Assembly: GCA_030348385.1 (NCBI GenBank)
Contig: JAUCFP010000006.1
Location: 1,240,001-1,304,000, forward strand
Origin: Cytobacillus sp. NJ13
GTDB lineage: Bacteria > Bacillota > Bacilli > Bacillales > Cytobacillaceae
DNA length: 64,000 bases
Direction of reading: 5' to 3'
Shown: positions 19,101 through 26,995 of the stretch, one piece after another
Layout of the letters: every line of letters begins with the position of its first letter
How positions within the stretch are numbered: position 1 is the first letter of the stretch
Program-made: the position numbers and the translations under genes
The notes under the pieces: generated by a model
Told to the model about the DNA's origin: nothing
The model's database searches: none
What the model saw: the letters and a program-made list of their open reading frames with translations, nothing else

Positions 19101-19305
19101 GGCTTCGAAGTTCGGGACCATTCCGATCCTCCCCGCTTGCCTTTCCATAAATCGCATAGCTAATACCGTCAAAAATAGTGGTTTTGCCTGAACCCGTCTT
19201 ACCGGAGATGACAAACATCGTCCGATTTCCAAGTTCGGTAAAATCAATACTCTCACTGTCTGCATAGGGGCCGAACGCCTGCATCGTTAATCTTAATGGC
19301 TTCAT
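16171..19305 (-). CDS. sbcC: Exonuclease SbcCD subunit C
   Basis: SMC-like ATPase of 1044 residues that works with SbcD to cut hairpins, palindromes and blocked DNA ends. Walker A GKTGSGKTT lies at 35-43. Two long coiled-coil arms flank the zinc hook CPVC at 526-529. The C-terminal ATPase half has the ABC signature LSGGESF and Walker B ETMFIDEGFGTLD. Start and stop of the pair share ATGA with sbcD, so translation is coupled. A strong hairpin follows its stop. Confidence 0.95.
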   Translation of the reverse strand: MKPLRLTMQAFGPYADSESIDFTELGNRTMFVISGKTGSGKTTIFDGISYAIYGKASGEDRNGPELRSQFAKNNTLTEISLEFILRNKRYYITRSPQQEKKKERGDGTTTVSAKAELYMHGENGEQKLLASNVRDVDEKIKEIMIIDSNQFRQILMIPQGEFRKLLTSESKDKEIILQRLFHTQIYKRIEEKLKEDATELKRTVEEQIKLRDQYFNQVQALYSAELKSYLEAGSVNDILLLPLLAEEIKEMANGLDEMTESGRKKKEQRDQLQQKLYEAEMVLKQMNTKEELKLRKEELEGQRGQFAGKENAIALAQKAALLNQQEQLCHELKKDLDAANADLNELQKNIGTLETLLKEKKDKWESEKNREEERKQAAEQVNHLHSMKEDIHSYAKVEKLVRSLEKNLENLRLQKRQKDEAYKKADLQIKTLAEEKQDIEKSKLAQIENERNLEKLTDEIERLQRYEDLHNEHQLLMNACSNKKNYFEKISFRLNDAKLLVEELEGKWLHGQASILADRLQNGEACPVCGSDHHPNPAVSPHDIPDEKDLKEAKKQAAQIEAEKAKAESAFYEAQSRMNSSESGLAELTAQIQKHRTDFKRDSLLVLKNTLADQKKDLLTLHAELKKKSSRLENCTAELEKTQQMEEALAAEIDRLQDQINDAAIMHAEKKSNLVRMTEAIPENLRSIEAYELSLKNAAEKFEIMQRQLETAQQNYQDAKSAHMAEQAKLETLQKQAVKIEDKLAAERRNFVQRMKDQGFEVYGEYRDAKKTEDQIRQLEGEVREYREEVRSVHDRYDELMQLLEGIEKPDLESLQVSLQESDDQLKLLQDQYTNLFMKKKQNEETMQKITEINENMKAIEERYKVIGHLYEISKGQNTYRITFERFVLAAFLDDILREANGRLSRMTSGRYMLLRKTDRSKGNAQSGLELLVFDQYTGQERHVKTLSGGESFKAALALALGLADVVQQYAGGVSLETMFIDEGFGTLDPESLDQAIEALIEIQSSGRLVGIISHVPELKERIDARLEVTASQSGSRTQFQFIN

Positions 19306-20447
19306 TTCAGCGCCTCCTCCCTCAGCACTTTTTCGATTACATCGGTCATAACCCGCTGTTTATCTTCCGTAAATTTTGAAGTGGTCATTTGTTCATAGAA
19401 TTGTTTAAACAGATCAAGCTCCGACTTTTTCTCTTCTTTCATTGATATGAAGGAGCTTTTTTTCTTCATATCTGTAACCGCTAGCTTTCTTTCAAGGTGA
19501 AGAACATTCGGATAGACCTGTCTCAGCTTATTAATTGGATCAAGCAATGCACCTTCATCAAAAAGGGTGATTTTCAGATAGTCATCAAGATTCTGTTTTT
19601 CATAGAAAGCTGGATCCATCAGTTCATCCAGATGCCCTTCGATCTCTCTCAAGTCTTTTTTGGGCTTAAGGGAACGGGTACGCAAGTCAAATTCGCCATT
19701 TTCCTTCATTTCTATAATAGAAATGGATTTCTCCTGTTTGGCTTCGGAAAAAGAATATTTTAATAGGGAGCCTGAATAGCGGATCTTGTCATGCTTTATG
19801 GCATCAGGACTATGCAAATGTCCAAGTGCCGTATAGGAGAAAGGATCAAAGCAGCTTGAATGGACACAGCCTGATCCTCCGACAGAGAGGGTCCTCTCCG
19901 AATCACTGGTAGCACCGCCCAGCACAAAAGCATGTCCGACAAGAACGTTCGGTTCATTTGGGTTCAGGTACTCTTCAATTCTGCTCACAATTGCCTTCAT
20001 TGCATCATCATGGGAGTGCACCCGGTCATCATCAAGCAAATGCCTGACCATTCCGGGTTCAGCATAAGGAACCAGAAAAAAGTTCACACCATTAATATGT
20101 ATGGGCATAAAATCATTTACAAGTTTTCCAGACAAGTAGAATTTGCTTTGTTTATACCAGGAGCTTCCAAAGGACAGCCTTTCAGCGCTGTCATGGTTTC
20201 CGCCTATGGCTACCACAGGTATATTGAGCTCTACATTTATTTTAAAGAGAATTTCATTCAGCAATTCAACAGCATCAGTCGGAGGTACGGACCGGTCATA
20301 TAAGTCTCCTGCAATGACGACTGCATCCGGCTTTTCTTCCTCTACCACATCAATAAATTGATGCAAAAAATGACGCTGATCTTCGGTCATGTATACTCCA
20401 TGGACCAGCTTGCCCAAATGCCAATCAGCGGTATGGATAAATTTCAT
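19302..20447 (-). CDS. sbcD: Exonuclease SbcCD subunit D
   Basis: Mre11-type manganese phosphoesterase, 381 residues. Metal-binding motifs run in order: ADWHLG (6-11), GDLYD, GNHD, VLVGHAF, and ALGHLH. It forms the nuclease partner of SbcC. ATG 20447 follows GAGGGTG and gives the conserved N-terminus MKFIHTADWHLG; a longer in-frame reading to 20546 adds an unrelated hydrophobic stretch that spans the promoter. The LexA-type box at 20541-20552 suggests SOS control of the pair. Confidence 0.95.
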   Translation of the reverse strand: MKFIHTADWHLGKLVHGVYMTEDQRHFLHQFIDVVEEEKPDAVVIAGDLYDRSVPPTDAVELLNEILFKINVELNIPVVAIGGNHDSAERLSFGSSWYKQSKFYLSGKLVNDFMPIHINGVNFFLVPYAEPGMVRHLLDDDRVHSHDDAMKAIVSRIEEYLNPNEPNVLVGHAFVLGGATSDSERTLSVGGSGCVHSSCFDPFSYTALGHLHSPDAIKHDKIRYSGSLLKYSFSEAKQEKSISIIEMKENGEFDLRTRSLKPKKDLREIEGHLDELMDPAFYEKQNLDDYLKITLFDEGALLDPINKLRQVYPNVLHLERKLAVTDMKKKSSFISMKEEKKSELDLFKQFYEQMTTSKFTEDKQRVMTDVIEKVLREEALK

Positions 20448-20540
20448 ATCTAGCACCCTCTTTTCCTTGCCTGAGATTCTTTCTGCAATGTTACCATTAT
20501 ACCAAATCAAAAAAGGGCAGTGGCTCAGCAGGATTTTACA

Positions 20541-20563
20541 GAACATTCGTTCTTATTATACCA
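20541..20563 (-). promoter_or_regulatory. LexA-type box and extended -10 promoter of sbcDC
   Basis: Minus strand TGGTATAAT (20563-20555) is an extended -10 box. Two bases later comes GAAC-GAAT-GTTC (20552-20541), a perfect GAAC-N4-GTTC dyad like the Bacillus LexA site. It lies about 95 bases before sbcD. A second TGGTATAAT at about 20504-20496 may be another start. LexA binding is inferred from the motif and the gene's role. Confidence 0.65.
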
Positions 20564-20600
20564 GAATTTTTTTCCAAAACATAGCATTGTTCGAAAAGAA

Positions 20601-20623
20601 AAAGAGCCCAGCATAGGCTCTTT
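20601..20623 (-). terminator. Terminator of the nhaC-family gene
   Basis: AAAGAGCC pairs with GGCTCTTT around seven bases. On the minus strand TTCTTTTC follows. It sits right after the transporter stop. Confidence 0.82.
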
Positions 20624-20629
20624 CATCTA

Positions 20630-21910
20630 TTATTTTTTTAGATTTGGGAAGTTGATTAAAATGGCAATAATACCGCAAATGCCAATTAATATCGGATAAA
20701 TGGAATATGCCATAATGCTTACCGGCGAAATCGCAGCGAGTCCGGAAGCAGCGAGCATCTGTGCCCCATATGGGATAGTCCCTTGTACAAAACAGGCAAA
20801 TATATCAAGAATACTTGCTGATTTACGCGGGTCAATCTTATATTGATCCGCAATTTTTTTGGCAAGCGGACCTGCAATAATGATGGCAATTGTGTTATTG
20901 GCTGTAGATAAATTTGTCAGGGAGACAAGTGACGCAATACCGAATTCAGCTCCCCTGCGGGATTTTATTTTGCTTGTAGCTATGTGAAGCAAGTAATCGA
21001 TTCCGCCATTAAATCGGATGATCTCAACCAATCCGCCAATGAGAATGGCAATTATCGCAAGGGTCTGCATGCCGCCCATTCCCTCAGCAATCATTTGCAG
21101 GAATGAAACAAAAGTATAGCTGCCGTCTGCAATTCCGATTAGTCCAGCAAGCATTATACCCCCGCTAAGCACTAGAATGACATTCATGCCAAGTAAAGCT
21201 GCAGCCAATACTCCCAGATAAGGAATTACTTTCAAAAAGCTATAATCCCCGCTGGTTACCACGCTTTCCTGACCTGCTGTTAAAATTCCAAGAATCAAAG
21301 CTGTAAGCAATGCAGCAGGCAGAACGATTAAGAAATTCACACGGAATTTATCGGTCATTCTCGTTCCTTGAGTCCTGACCGCTGCAATGGTCGTATCAGA
21401 AATGACGGAAAGATTATCCCCAAACATGGCACCGCCTATGATTGCTGCCATGGCCAATGCTACAGATATATCTGTCTCTGCAGAAAGGGCTACACCAATT
21501 GGAGCAAGAGCCACAACTGTCCCCATGGATGTTCCCATCGATAATGAAATAAAGCATGCAATGATAAAAATTCCGACCATAAGCAGATTCTGTGGAATAA
21601 AAGAGAGTGCAAGGTTCACAGTGGAATCAACCGCACCCATTCCTTTAGCCGTTCCAGAAAAGGCCCCTGCCAGGATAAAAATGATAGACATTAATATGAT
21701 ATCAGGATGTCCGGCCCCTTTAGTGAATATCTCTACTTTTTCCATAAATGGCTTTTTTCTGTTCATTGCCAGTGCAATTCCGGCTGCAGCAGATACAATG
21801 ACAATGATTGGAATGCTATTAAAATCTCCTGTTGCTATGCCGCTTCCAATAAAAATAAGAAGGAAAGCCAAAAGCGGCAATAAAGCCCAGGGATTGCCCT
21901 TGTTTTTCAT
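20630..21910 (-). CDS. NhaC-family transporter behind a SAM riboswitch, probable methionine transporter
   Basis: A 426-residue membrane protein with about 11 hydrophobic helices and NhaC-superfamily features (SMGTSMGTVVALAPIG, FGDNLSVISDTTIAA). By sequence alone it would be called a Na+/H+ antiporter. The leader is a SAM-I riboswitch, which in Bacillus controls methionine and cysteine genes. Comparative genomics by others predicted a methionine transporter, MetT, in this family. Methionine or a precursor is therefore the likelier substrate; this is inference. ATG 21910 has GGAGAGGAG at proper spacing; an in-frame TTG 18 bases upstream overlaps that site. Confidence 0.83.
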   Translation of the reverse strand: MKNKGNPWALLPLLAFLLIFIGSGIATGDFNSIPIIVIVSAAAGIALAMNRKKPFMEKVEIFTKGAGHPDIILMSIIFILAGAFSGTAKGMGAVDSTVNLALSFIPQNLLMVGIFIIACFISLSMGTSMGTVVALAPIGVALSAETDISVALAMAAIIGGAMFGDNLSVISDTTIAAVRTQGTRMTDKFRVNFLIVLPAALLTALILGILTAGQESVVTSGDYSFLKVIPYLGVLAAALLGMNVILVLSGGIMLAGLIGIADGSYTFVSFLQMIAEGMGGMQTLAIIAILIGGLVEIIRFNGGIDYLLHIATSKIKSRRGAEFGIASLVSLTNLSTANNTIAIIIAGPLAKKIADQYKIDPRKSASILDIFACFVQGTIPYGAQMLAASGLAAISPVSIMAYSIYPILIGICGIIAILINFPNLKK

Positions 21911-21939
21911 TAAAAATCTCCTCTCCAAATGGATTTTCC

Positions 21940-22098
21940 ATAAAATAAAAAGACCTCTTCAAGCAAGAAGAGATCTTAACAAATCAATCGTTCTCTTCTT
22001 ATCTGCCAAGCACCTATGCTTGCTGGATTTGGCACAGCGCTCTATAGAGCCCGCTGCCGAGACATCTTCGGGCCAGTCCCTCAGTCTCTCTTGATAAG
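21940..22098 (-). promoter_or_regulatory. SAM-I riboswitch (S-box) with terminator
   Basis: Read on the minus strand, the aptamer (22098-21998) begins CTTATCAAGAGAG. It continues with GAGGGACTGGCCCGA, CGGCAGC and a GCTTGGCAGATAAGAAGAG end, which are the S-box conserved blocks. The outer stem CTTATC pairs with GATAAG. A terminator follows: AAGATCTCTTC (21977-21967) with GAAGAGGTCTT (21960-21950) and a T-rich tail. High S-adenosylmethionine should stop transcription of the downstream NhaC-family gene. Confidence 0.95.
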
Positions 22099-22238
22099 TG
22101 ATTTATATGAAATTATTCTGAAATAACTCACGCTTGAAAATTATACAGGAAACTCGTGAAACTTCAAGCACTTTTTTGTTATGGACTAAAAATCTGAATA
22201 ATATTTTAAAAGGGGAAAGATGGGTATTGGAATTAAAA

Positions 22239-22255
22239 AAGCCGCAATGCGGCTT
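22239..22255 (-). terminator. Terminator of the DUF421 gene
   Basis: AAGCCGC and GCGGCTT form a 7-bp stem with a three-base loop. On the minus strand it is followed by TTTTT. Confidence 0.8.
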
Positions 22256-22259
22256 AAAA

Positions 22260-22836
22260 CTAGTGCAGATCTTTGGAATTTGGCGGGGAATGCCCCTTTT
22301 TCAGCTCCTGAAAAATATCATCTGATACTTGATGGGCCGGCTGAACGGGTGACTGCAAAATCATTTCCCCCATCAGCATTTTAAATTCTCCTACAGTCAA
22401 AGGCTTCGCATCATTCATTAACTCATGCCCAAGCTGTCCATTTGGTTCAAGGGTAGCCATTTTGACATCTGAAATTTTTGTGATTCCGCTGGTTCTTAGC
22501 CTCATTTCCAGCTGATCAGCTGTAAAGCGCAATTTCCTCATATTTGCTGATTTTAGTTTCCCATTCTCAATCACAATTTTGGATTTGCCTGTAATAAATT
22601 TTTCAACAAAACACCTGCAAGTATTCCATCAAAATTAGTGATCCAACAAAAATACCTGCAGCCACGATGGTTTTCCATACACTTGTCTCTATGATTGGCT
22701 GAATGATGATAGAACCAATGGAAATCATGACTACCGTTTGTGCCAGTGTCATTTGTGAAATAGATTTCCTGCCGGCAACTCGTAAAAGCAAAACTCCTGC
22801 GAAAACCAGAATCACTGATTGCCAGGCAAAATTCAT
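22260..22836 (-). pseudogene. DUF421 (YetF/YcaP-type) membrane protein, frameshifted
   Basis: The reading frame from ATG 22836 (good AAAGGAGGGTG site) encodes three membrane helices, with [19 protein letters not shown] typical of DUF421. It hits TGA at 22605-22603 just after MEYLQVFC. The family sequence resumes in another frame from 22610: [17 protein letters not shown], then the soluble domain RFTADQLEMRLR to the stop at 22260. Compared with relatives as I remember them, a few residues are also missing at the junction, which suggests a small deletion rather than a single lost base. A sequencing error is possible. The gene is otherwise intact. Confidence 0.75.
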
Positions 22837-22904
22837 CTGGATTCACCCTCCTTTTTCTAATAGGGTGTTGAATTAATGGAGGAATATTAAATTTGGAGCA
22901 AAAT

Positions 22905-22937
22905 AAAACAGCCTGACCTAATGGCCAGGCTGTTTTT
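22905..22937 (-). terminator. Terminator of the cold shock gene
   Basis: AAAACAGCCTG pairs with CAGGCTGTTTT around a ten-base loop, just downstream of the csp stop. T-rich sequence borders the stem on both strands. Confidence 0.88.
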
Positions 22938-22952
22938 ATATGGGTCTGTCGA

Positions 22953-23153
22953 TTATAGTTTAGTTACGTTAGCTGCTTGAGGTCCGCGTGCACCTTCAAC
23001 AACTTCGAAAGAAACTTCTTGGCCTTCTTCTAAAGATTTGAAACCTTCAGATTGGATAGCAGAGTAATGTACGAATACGTCGTTTCCGTCTTCACCTTCG
23101 ATGAAACCGAAACCTTTTTCAGCATTGAACCATTTTACTTTACCGTTTTTCAT
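22953..23153 (-). CDS. Cold shock protein, CspA/CspB family
   Basis: Single-stranded nucleic-acid binding protein and RNA chaperone of 66 residues, one complete five-stranded OB fold. RNP1 is KGFGFIE (residues 13-19) and RNP2 is VFVHYSAI. The C-terminus [13 protein letters not shown] is typical of the CspB/CspC/CspD paralogues, which I cannot separate. A ribosome site AGGAGG lies upstream. A sigma-A promoter at 23304-23332 would give an untranslated leader of about 145 bases, as usual for cold-shock mRNAs. Confidence 0.95.
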   Translation of the reverse strand: MKNGKVKWFNAEKGFGFIEGEDGNDVFVHYSAIQSEGFKSLEEGQEVSFEVVEGARGPQAANVTKL

Positions 23154-23303
23154 GAAAAAAATCCTCCTATTGGCTAGAAAAAGCCATGTATAAATTCACC
23201 ATATACACGCTTATAACTTTACGTTCATTACTCATCCAGACCATTCCCTAACGGTTGAAAAAGCAGCTAGCAAAATATAACACGATGCATAACGGCTGAT
23301 TCA

Positions 23304-23332
23304 AATTTAGCACTTATAGGAAGGAATGTCAA
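23304..23332 (-). promoter_or_regulatory. Sigma-A promoter of the cold shock gene, with long 5' leader
   Basis: TTGACA (23332-23327) and TAAATT (23309-23304) are 17 bases apart on the minus strand. The implied leader to 23153 is about 145 bases, in line with cold-shock mRNAs. The rest of the 23154-23503 gap, up to the holin-like gene, shows nothing else that I can name. Confidence 0.7.
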
Positions 23333-23503
23333 CTATACCGGCCGTCTTCAGAAAGTAATTTTCAAACTATTTCGCCATTTATCCCCTTCCATTTATGCAT
23401 AAGTCTATTAATAATAATTTCTCCCATTTTTAGAGACAATCAGACAAACCATTTATAAGAGACTTTCATAAAATATAGAAAACAGAATTAGGAGGTGAGT
23501 GCA

Positions 23504-23773
23504 TTGAACTTACTTGATTTTTTAAACAAGAATTATTACATGCTGGTTCCTGCATTGTGGGTAATTGGGTATGCCTTGAAACAGACGCCAAAAGTTCCTG
23601 ATTGGTCCATCGTATGGATTCTTGCGATCATTTCGGTATCCGCAGGCAGCCTTGCATTTGGGTTTTCAATTGAAGGGGTCCTTAACGGAATTGTTGCGGC
23701 AGGTGTTGCGGTTCTCGGACATCAAATGATGAAACAGACTATAGAAGGTGCATACAGCAATAAAAAGAAATAG
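23504..23773 (+). CDS. Phage holin-like small membrane protein (Hol44 / holin_5_2 type)
   Basis: An 89-residue protein with three hydrophobic segments and a Lys-rich tail. The layout NxxFLxxxxYMLVPALWVIGYALKQTPKVPDW, then a helix pair and GHQMMKQT, resembles the holin superfamily V proteins (Hol44) found in Bacillus. No endolysin or other phage gene is adjacent, so this is a stand-alone chromosomal copy; a role in lysis is uncertain. TTG 23504 is placed seven bases after AGGAGGTG; GTG 23495 overlaps that site. Confidence 0.65.
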   Translation: MNLLDFLNKNYYMLVPALWVIGYALKQTPKVPDWSIVWILAIISVSAGSLAFGFSIEGVLNGIVAAGVAVLGHQMMKQTIEGAYSNKKK

Positions 23774-23782
23774 GTTATATCA

Positions 23783-23816
23783 AAAAAAGTTCAGCCCAAG
23801 TGGGATGAACTTTTCA
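23783..23816 (+). terminator. Terminator of the holin-like gene
   Basis: AAAAGTTCA pairs with TGAACTTTT around a 12-base loop. It lies between convergent genes and may serve both. Confidence 0.75.
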
Positions 23817-23825
23817 TTTACTCTA

Positions 23826-24152
23826 TTATTTTAAGCCGGCCAGGACTTTTTCAATATCTTCGGCTGTCATTTCCTGTGCTTTTGCAAAACTGTATACATG
23901 ATTCGATGCCCAGTAATCATAAAGCCTGGCAAGATCATTTCGGTCATAAACTTTATTGGCAAATGTGCTGAAAAAATAAACAATCATTACATTCACGACA
24001 TTTTGCGGCAGCAGTTTTCTGCTTGCAAGCGTACCCAAAGCGATTTTTTCCAATCCTCTAATATTGCCGCCTGTTAAATGTTCAACCATTTCAAGCGGGG
24101 AAGAAGTTTCACATTTTTGCACAAAATCAGGGTCATTTAATAAATTTAACAT
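23826..24152 (-). CDS. Hypothetical protein, possible DnaB_2/DnaD C-terminal-like fold
   Basis: A 108-residue soluble protein. The region around GLEKIALGTLASRKLLPQNVVNVMIVYFF, followed by YDYWASNHVYSFAKAQEM, recalls the helical DnaB_2 domain at the C-terminus of the primosomal proteins DnaD and DnaB, where leucine-rich helices precede a YxxxIA-x-W motif. The resemblance is by eye and no DNA-binding partner domain is present. It is a single-gene unit with AGGGGAGAG upstream of the ATG. Confidence 0.5.
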   Translation of the reverse strand: MLNLLNDPDFVQKCETSSPLEMVEHLTGGNIRGLEKIALGTLASRKLLPQNVVNVMIVYFFSTFANKVYDRNDLARLYDYWASNHVYSFAKAQEMTAEDIEKVLAGLK

Positions 24153-24281
24153 AGGTCTCTCCCCTCTACTAACTTCTATTTATACACATTTGGAGGAGAT
24201 CCATAAACCCGTTTGGGTATTTTGTATCGAAAATGATATAAATAGCTGAGATTTGTTAAATAAATGTCACTTGCCTTTAGG

Positions 24282-25034
24282 TTAACCGCGAATGAACCCT
24301 CCCTCGGAATGAATCACCTGCCCTGTTATCCACTTTGAATCTTCACTTGCCAGAAATGCTGCCAGATTAGCTGCGTCTTCAGGCTGGCCGATTCTGCCGG
24401 CTGGAAATTTAGGCGAAAGGTGATTTCTTATCTCCTCATTCATCCATGTAGAGTCGGTGGGACCAGGGTTAATCGCATTGACGGTTATTCCTAAATGGGC
24501 AATTTCTGTTGACAAAGATCTGGTAAATGCCGTTATGGCTGCTTTAGTAGAAGCATAGGCCAATTCACCGGGCATTGATCCCAGCTCTTGTCCGGAAGTC
24601 ATATTAATGATTCGTCCGTAAGGCAACTTCCAATCCGGAAACCCTTTGGAAAATTCAGTACAAAGAAGAAATACGGCTCTCATATTAACCGCATAGTGTG
24701 CGTCAAGAGTGTTTGCGTCAAGATTAAGATAACCATCTCTAGTTGAATGTGCTGCGTTATTAACGAGGACCATCGGCTTTCCAACTGTTAAGGCAACGGA
24801 TCCCAGCACCTTTTCTGCTGATTGAACATCCGATAAGTCTGCTTCAAGACCTTTGCATGCAACCCCGCTTGCCGATATTTCCTTGCTGAATTCTTTTTCC
24901 CAATGGGGTTCAGCATCCCAATAAGTAAAAAATATATTAAAACTTCGGCTGGCTAGCTTTCGGCAAATAGCAGCACCAATGCCTTTATGGCTGCTGACGC
25001 CTGTAACAATTGCGGTTTTATTCTGTTGATCCAT
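24282..25034 (-). CDS. SDR family oxidoreductase
   Basis: Classical short-chain dehydrogenase of 250 residues, similar in size to FabG-type 3-oxoacyl reductases. The nucleotide-binding motif TGVSSHKGIGAAIC lies at 11-24, followed by LVNNAAH, the catalytic Ser in NMTSG, Tyr-x3-Lys in YASTK, and NAINPGPTDS. The substrate is unknown. The leader contains a terminator-like hairpin (25096-25123) about 60 bases before the start, so its expression may be attenuated. Confidence 0.85.
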   Translation of the reverse strand: MDQQNKTAIVTGVSSHKGIGAAICRKLASRSFNIFFTYWDAEPHWEKEFSKEISASGVACKGLEADLSDVQSAEKVLGSVALTVGKPMVLVNNAAHSTRDGYLNLDANTLDAHYAVNMRAVFLLCTEFSKGFPDWKLPYGRIINMTSGQELGSMPGELAYASTKAAITAFTRSLSTEIAHLGITVNAINPGPTDSTWMNEEIRNHLSPKFPAGRIGQPEDAANLAAFLASEDSKWITGQVIHSEGGFIRG

Positions 25035-25383
25035 TCAGCGTTCCCTCCATTTTGGGCCTGCTGCGACTAGCCTGGAGATAAAGATTCCAATAAAAAGGCA
25101 GATACACAACAAGGTATCTGCCATTCACGGTCTGAGTTTCCACAGGAGGCATTCCTTGTTTCATCATTTATAAGAATAGACAAACCTCTCCCTATATTAA
25201 AAGATGCTGTTCTATTTAAGCTTTAATGATTACAAGTTCTGCCACATAATAGAATCTCAATTCCCCTTCCGTATATCTCCTATTTTGAGCATATCTGCAA
25301 GACCAGGAAAAAGCAACACATTTTTCAGATTGCTCTGTTAGTTTTCGTCATTGCTCAGCCAAACATTAAAGGGAACGATAATG
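25035..25383 (-). other. Leader region of the SDR gene / 3' region of rpmG
   Basis: This 349-base gap has no reading frame that I can support. On the minus strand it contains GGGAGAGG near 25190, a palindromic AGGAATGCCTCCT near 25145-25157, and then the hairpin at 25096-25123 with a T-run. That order (conserved-looking block, terminator, gene) resembles a regulated leader, but it fits no riboswitch class I know. A weak AACATTA/TAATGTT stem at about 25360-25385 borders the rpmG stop. Confidence 0.4.
25096..25123 (-). terminator. Terminator/attenuator before the SDR gene
   Basis: GGCAGATAC pairs with GTATCTGCC around about ten bases, and the minus strand continues TTTTTATT. It lies about 260 bases after rpmG and 60 bases before the SDR start. 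It either ends the zinc operon or attenuates the SDR gene. Confidence 0.72.
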
Positions 25384-25533
25384 TTATTTTGTTTCCCTGT
25401 GAAGGGTGTGTTTTTTTAGTTTTGGAGAGTATTTCATTAATTCAATTCTATCAGGATTATTTCGTTTATTTTTGGTTGTAATATAGTTGCGATCCCCTGT
25501 TTCTGTGCATGCCAAAGTAATTTTCAATCTCAT
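25384..25533 (-). CDS. rpmG: Ribosomal protein L33, zinc-independent paralogue
   Basis: A 49-residue large-subunit ribosomal protein. It reads [13 protein letters not shown], then RNYITTKNK and a basic C-terminus ending HRETK. Only one Cys is present, so the four-Cys zinc ribbon is absent; this is the C-minus form that replaces the zinc form during zinc starvation. Its ATG shares ATGA with the stop of the COG0523 GTPase gene, and GGAGGAAGTG precedes it, so it belongs to the Zur-controlled operon. Identity of the protein is near certain; zinc-response is inferred from the operon and Zur box. Confidence 0.95.
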   Translation of the reverse strand: MRLKITLACTETGDRNYITTKNKRNNPDRIELMKYSPKLKKHTLHRETK

Positions 25534-26732
25534 TTCACTTCCTCCATCATATTAGAATTAAAAGCTGGCAGCCGGTCTGCCAGCATGCACCAGTCTGAAC
25601 TCATTTCTTTATCGGTTAGTAAGCAGCCATTCAGACTTGATGCAATCTCTTCTTGTTTCATACCCATGCCAATGAATACAAGTTCTGTCATCCTGTCTCC
25701 AAAATCCTTATCCCATCTATCAAGCAGTTCTGGTTCATCCTTTAAAATTTCGTTTCTTTCCACCTCTGGAAGGGCTGCAATCCATTCCCCAGCACCTTGC
25801 AGCGTTATGGATGGTCCTGCCTGGGAAAGGAGACCGGCCATGTCATGGCGGGAAGCCAGCCAGAAAAATCCTTTGGCTCTCACAATATCTGCAGGAAAAT
25901 CCTCAAGCCATTGCATGAACCTTTCCGGATGAAAAGGCCTTTTTCTTCTATATAAAAAGGAGGAAATTCCATATTCCTCAGTTTCGGGTGTATGTTCTTC
26001 ATTCAGCTCTTTGATCCAGCCTGCTCCCTGGCTCGACGTTTCAAAATCAAACCGACGAGTATCGAGGATTTCTTCCGGTTCAACCTCTGAATTTACGGCT
26101 TTAATAACTTTTGCTTCAGGGTTTAACTTTTCTAATACGGCCTTAAGTTCATCCGCACTTTCTGAATCAACCAGATCCAGTTTGTTCAGCACCAGGACAT
26201 TGGCGAATTCAATCTGGTCTATTAATAGGTCAACAACTTCCCGGTCATCGCTTTCGTCTGTGCCCTGTTTGCGGTCCAGCAGAGATTCTCCCGATGCAAA
26301 GTCATGCCAAAAACGATTTGCATCTACAACTGTAACCATTGTGTCAAGGGTGCACCTTTTTGAAAGATTAATTCCTAAACTTTCATCCATATAAGTAAAT
26401 GTTTGGGCAACCGGTATTGGTTCTGAGATACCGGAAGATTCAATCAGGATATAATCTATGTCCCTTTCATTAATCAGCCTTTCCACTTCCATCATCAAGT
26501 CTTCTCTCAGAGTACAGCAGATGCAGCCATTTTGAAGCTCAACGAGTTTTTCATCGGTTCTGGAAAAACCGCCTTTTTGTACTATGGATGCGTCAATATT
26601 GACTTCACTCATATCATTTACAATTACTGCAATTTTCTTATTGCTGCGATTATTTAAAATGTGGTTCAGCAGAGTGGTTTTTCCTGAACCTAAATAGCCG
26701 CTCAGCACAGTGACGGGTATCTTCTTTGTCAT
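25530..26732 (-). CDS. COG0523 GTPase, zinc chaperone of the YciC/ZagA type
   Basis: G3E-family metallochaperone of 400 residues. Walker [10 protein letters not shown] lies at 12-20, the metal-binding CICC at 70-73, NKLD at 183-186, and the CobW C-terminal domain at about 270-370. In B. subtilis the Zur-controlled YciC (ZagA) supplies zinc to proteins during starvation. Here a near-perfect Zur box lies 118 bases upstream and a zinc-free L33 gene overlaps downstream. That supports zinc rather than cobalt or nickel as the metal. Confidence 0.92.
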   Translation of the reverse strand: MTKKIPVTVLSGYLGSGKTTLLNHILNNRSNKKIAVIVNDMSEVNIDASIVQKGGFSRTDEKLVELQNGCICCTLREDLMMEVERLINERDIDYILIESSGISEPIPVAQTFTYMDESLGINLSKRCTLDTMVTVVDANRFWHDFASGESLLDRKQGTDESDDREVVDLLIDQIEFANVLVLNKLDLVDSESADELKAVLEKLNPEAKVIKAVNSEVEPEEILDTRRFDFETSSQGAGWIKELNEEHTPETEEYGISSFLYRRKRPFHPERFMQWLEDFPADIVRAKGFFWLASRHDMAGLLSQAGPSITLQGAGEWIAALPEVERNEILKDEPELLDRWDKDFGDRMTELVFIGMGMKQEEIASSLNGCLLTDKEMSSDWCMLADRLPAFNSNMMEEVK

Positions 26733-26849
26733 CGATTTCTCTCCTTTTCAGCATAAACAGTATTCATTCCGATTTACAGCTGATTAATACTCCCTCTTCG
26801 TGATTAGATACAGACAGTGTTAACTCGAGAATATTGGGAAGTTTTCATC

Positions 26850-26870
26850 AAATCGTAATTGTTACGATTT
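26850..26870. promoter_or_regulatory. Zur box for the COG0523-rpmG operon
   Basis: AAATCGTAATtgTTACGATTT (the two lower-case bases are the centre) matches the B. subtilis Zur consensus AAATCGTAAT-N-ATTACGATTT with one mismatch, and is nearly a perfect palindrome. It lies 118 bases before the GTPase gene. Confidence 0.92.
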
Positions 26871-26995
26871 AAATCATATTAAAATTTTCTTTCGATTGCA
26901 AGGATAAACTTTATATTTTTTTATCCTTCGATTCTCCTATCCTTTCAAAATGCTCATAATCCCATTTACATTTTCATAAAATTAATATAGAGTAT

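Noticed and set aside
21387..22094. 235-codon plus-strand frame
   Set aside because: It lies antisense to the NhaC-family gene and runs into the SAM riboswitch; low-complexity composition typical of a shadow frame.
23504..23773. Prophage remnant around the holin-like gene
   Set aside because: No endolysin, tail, integrase or attachment-site repeats are next to it; the neighbours are ordinary chromosomal genes.
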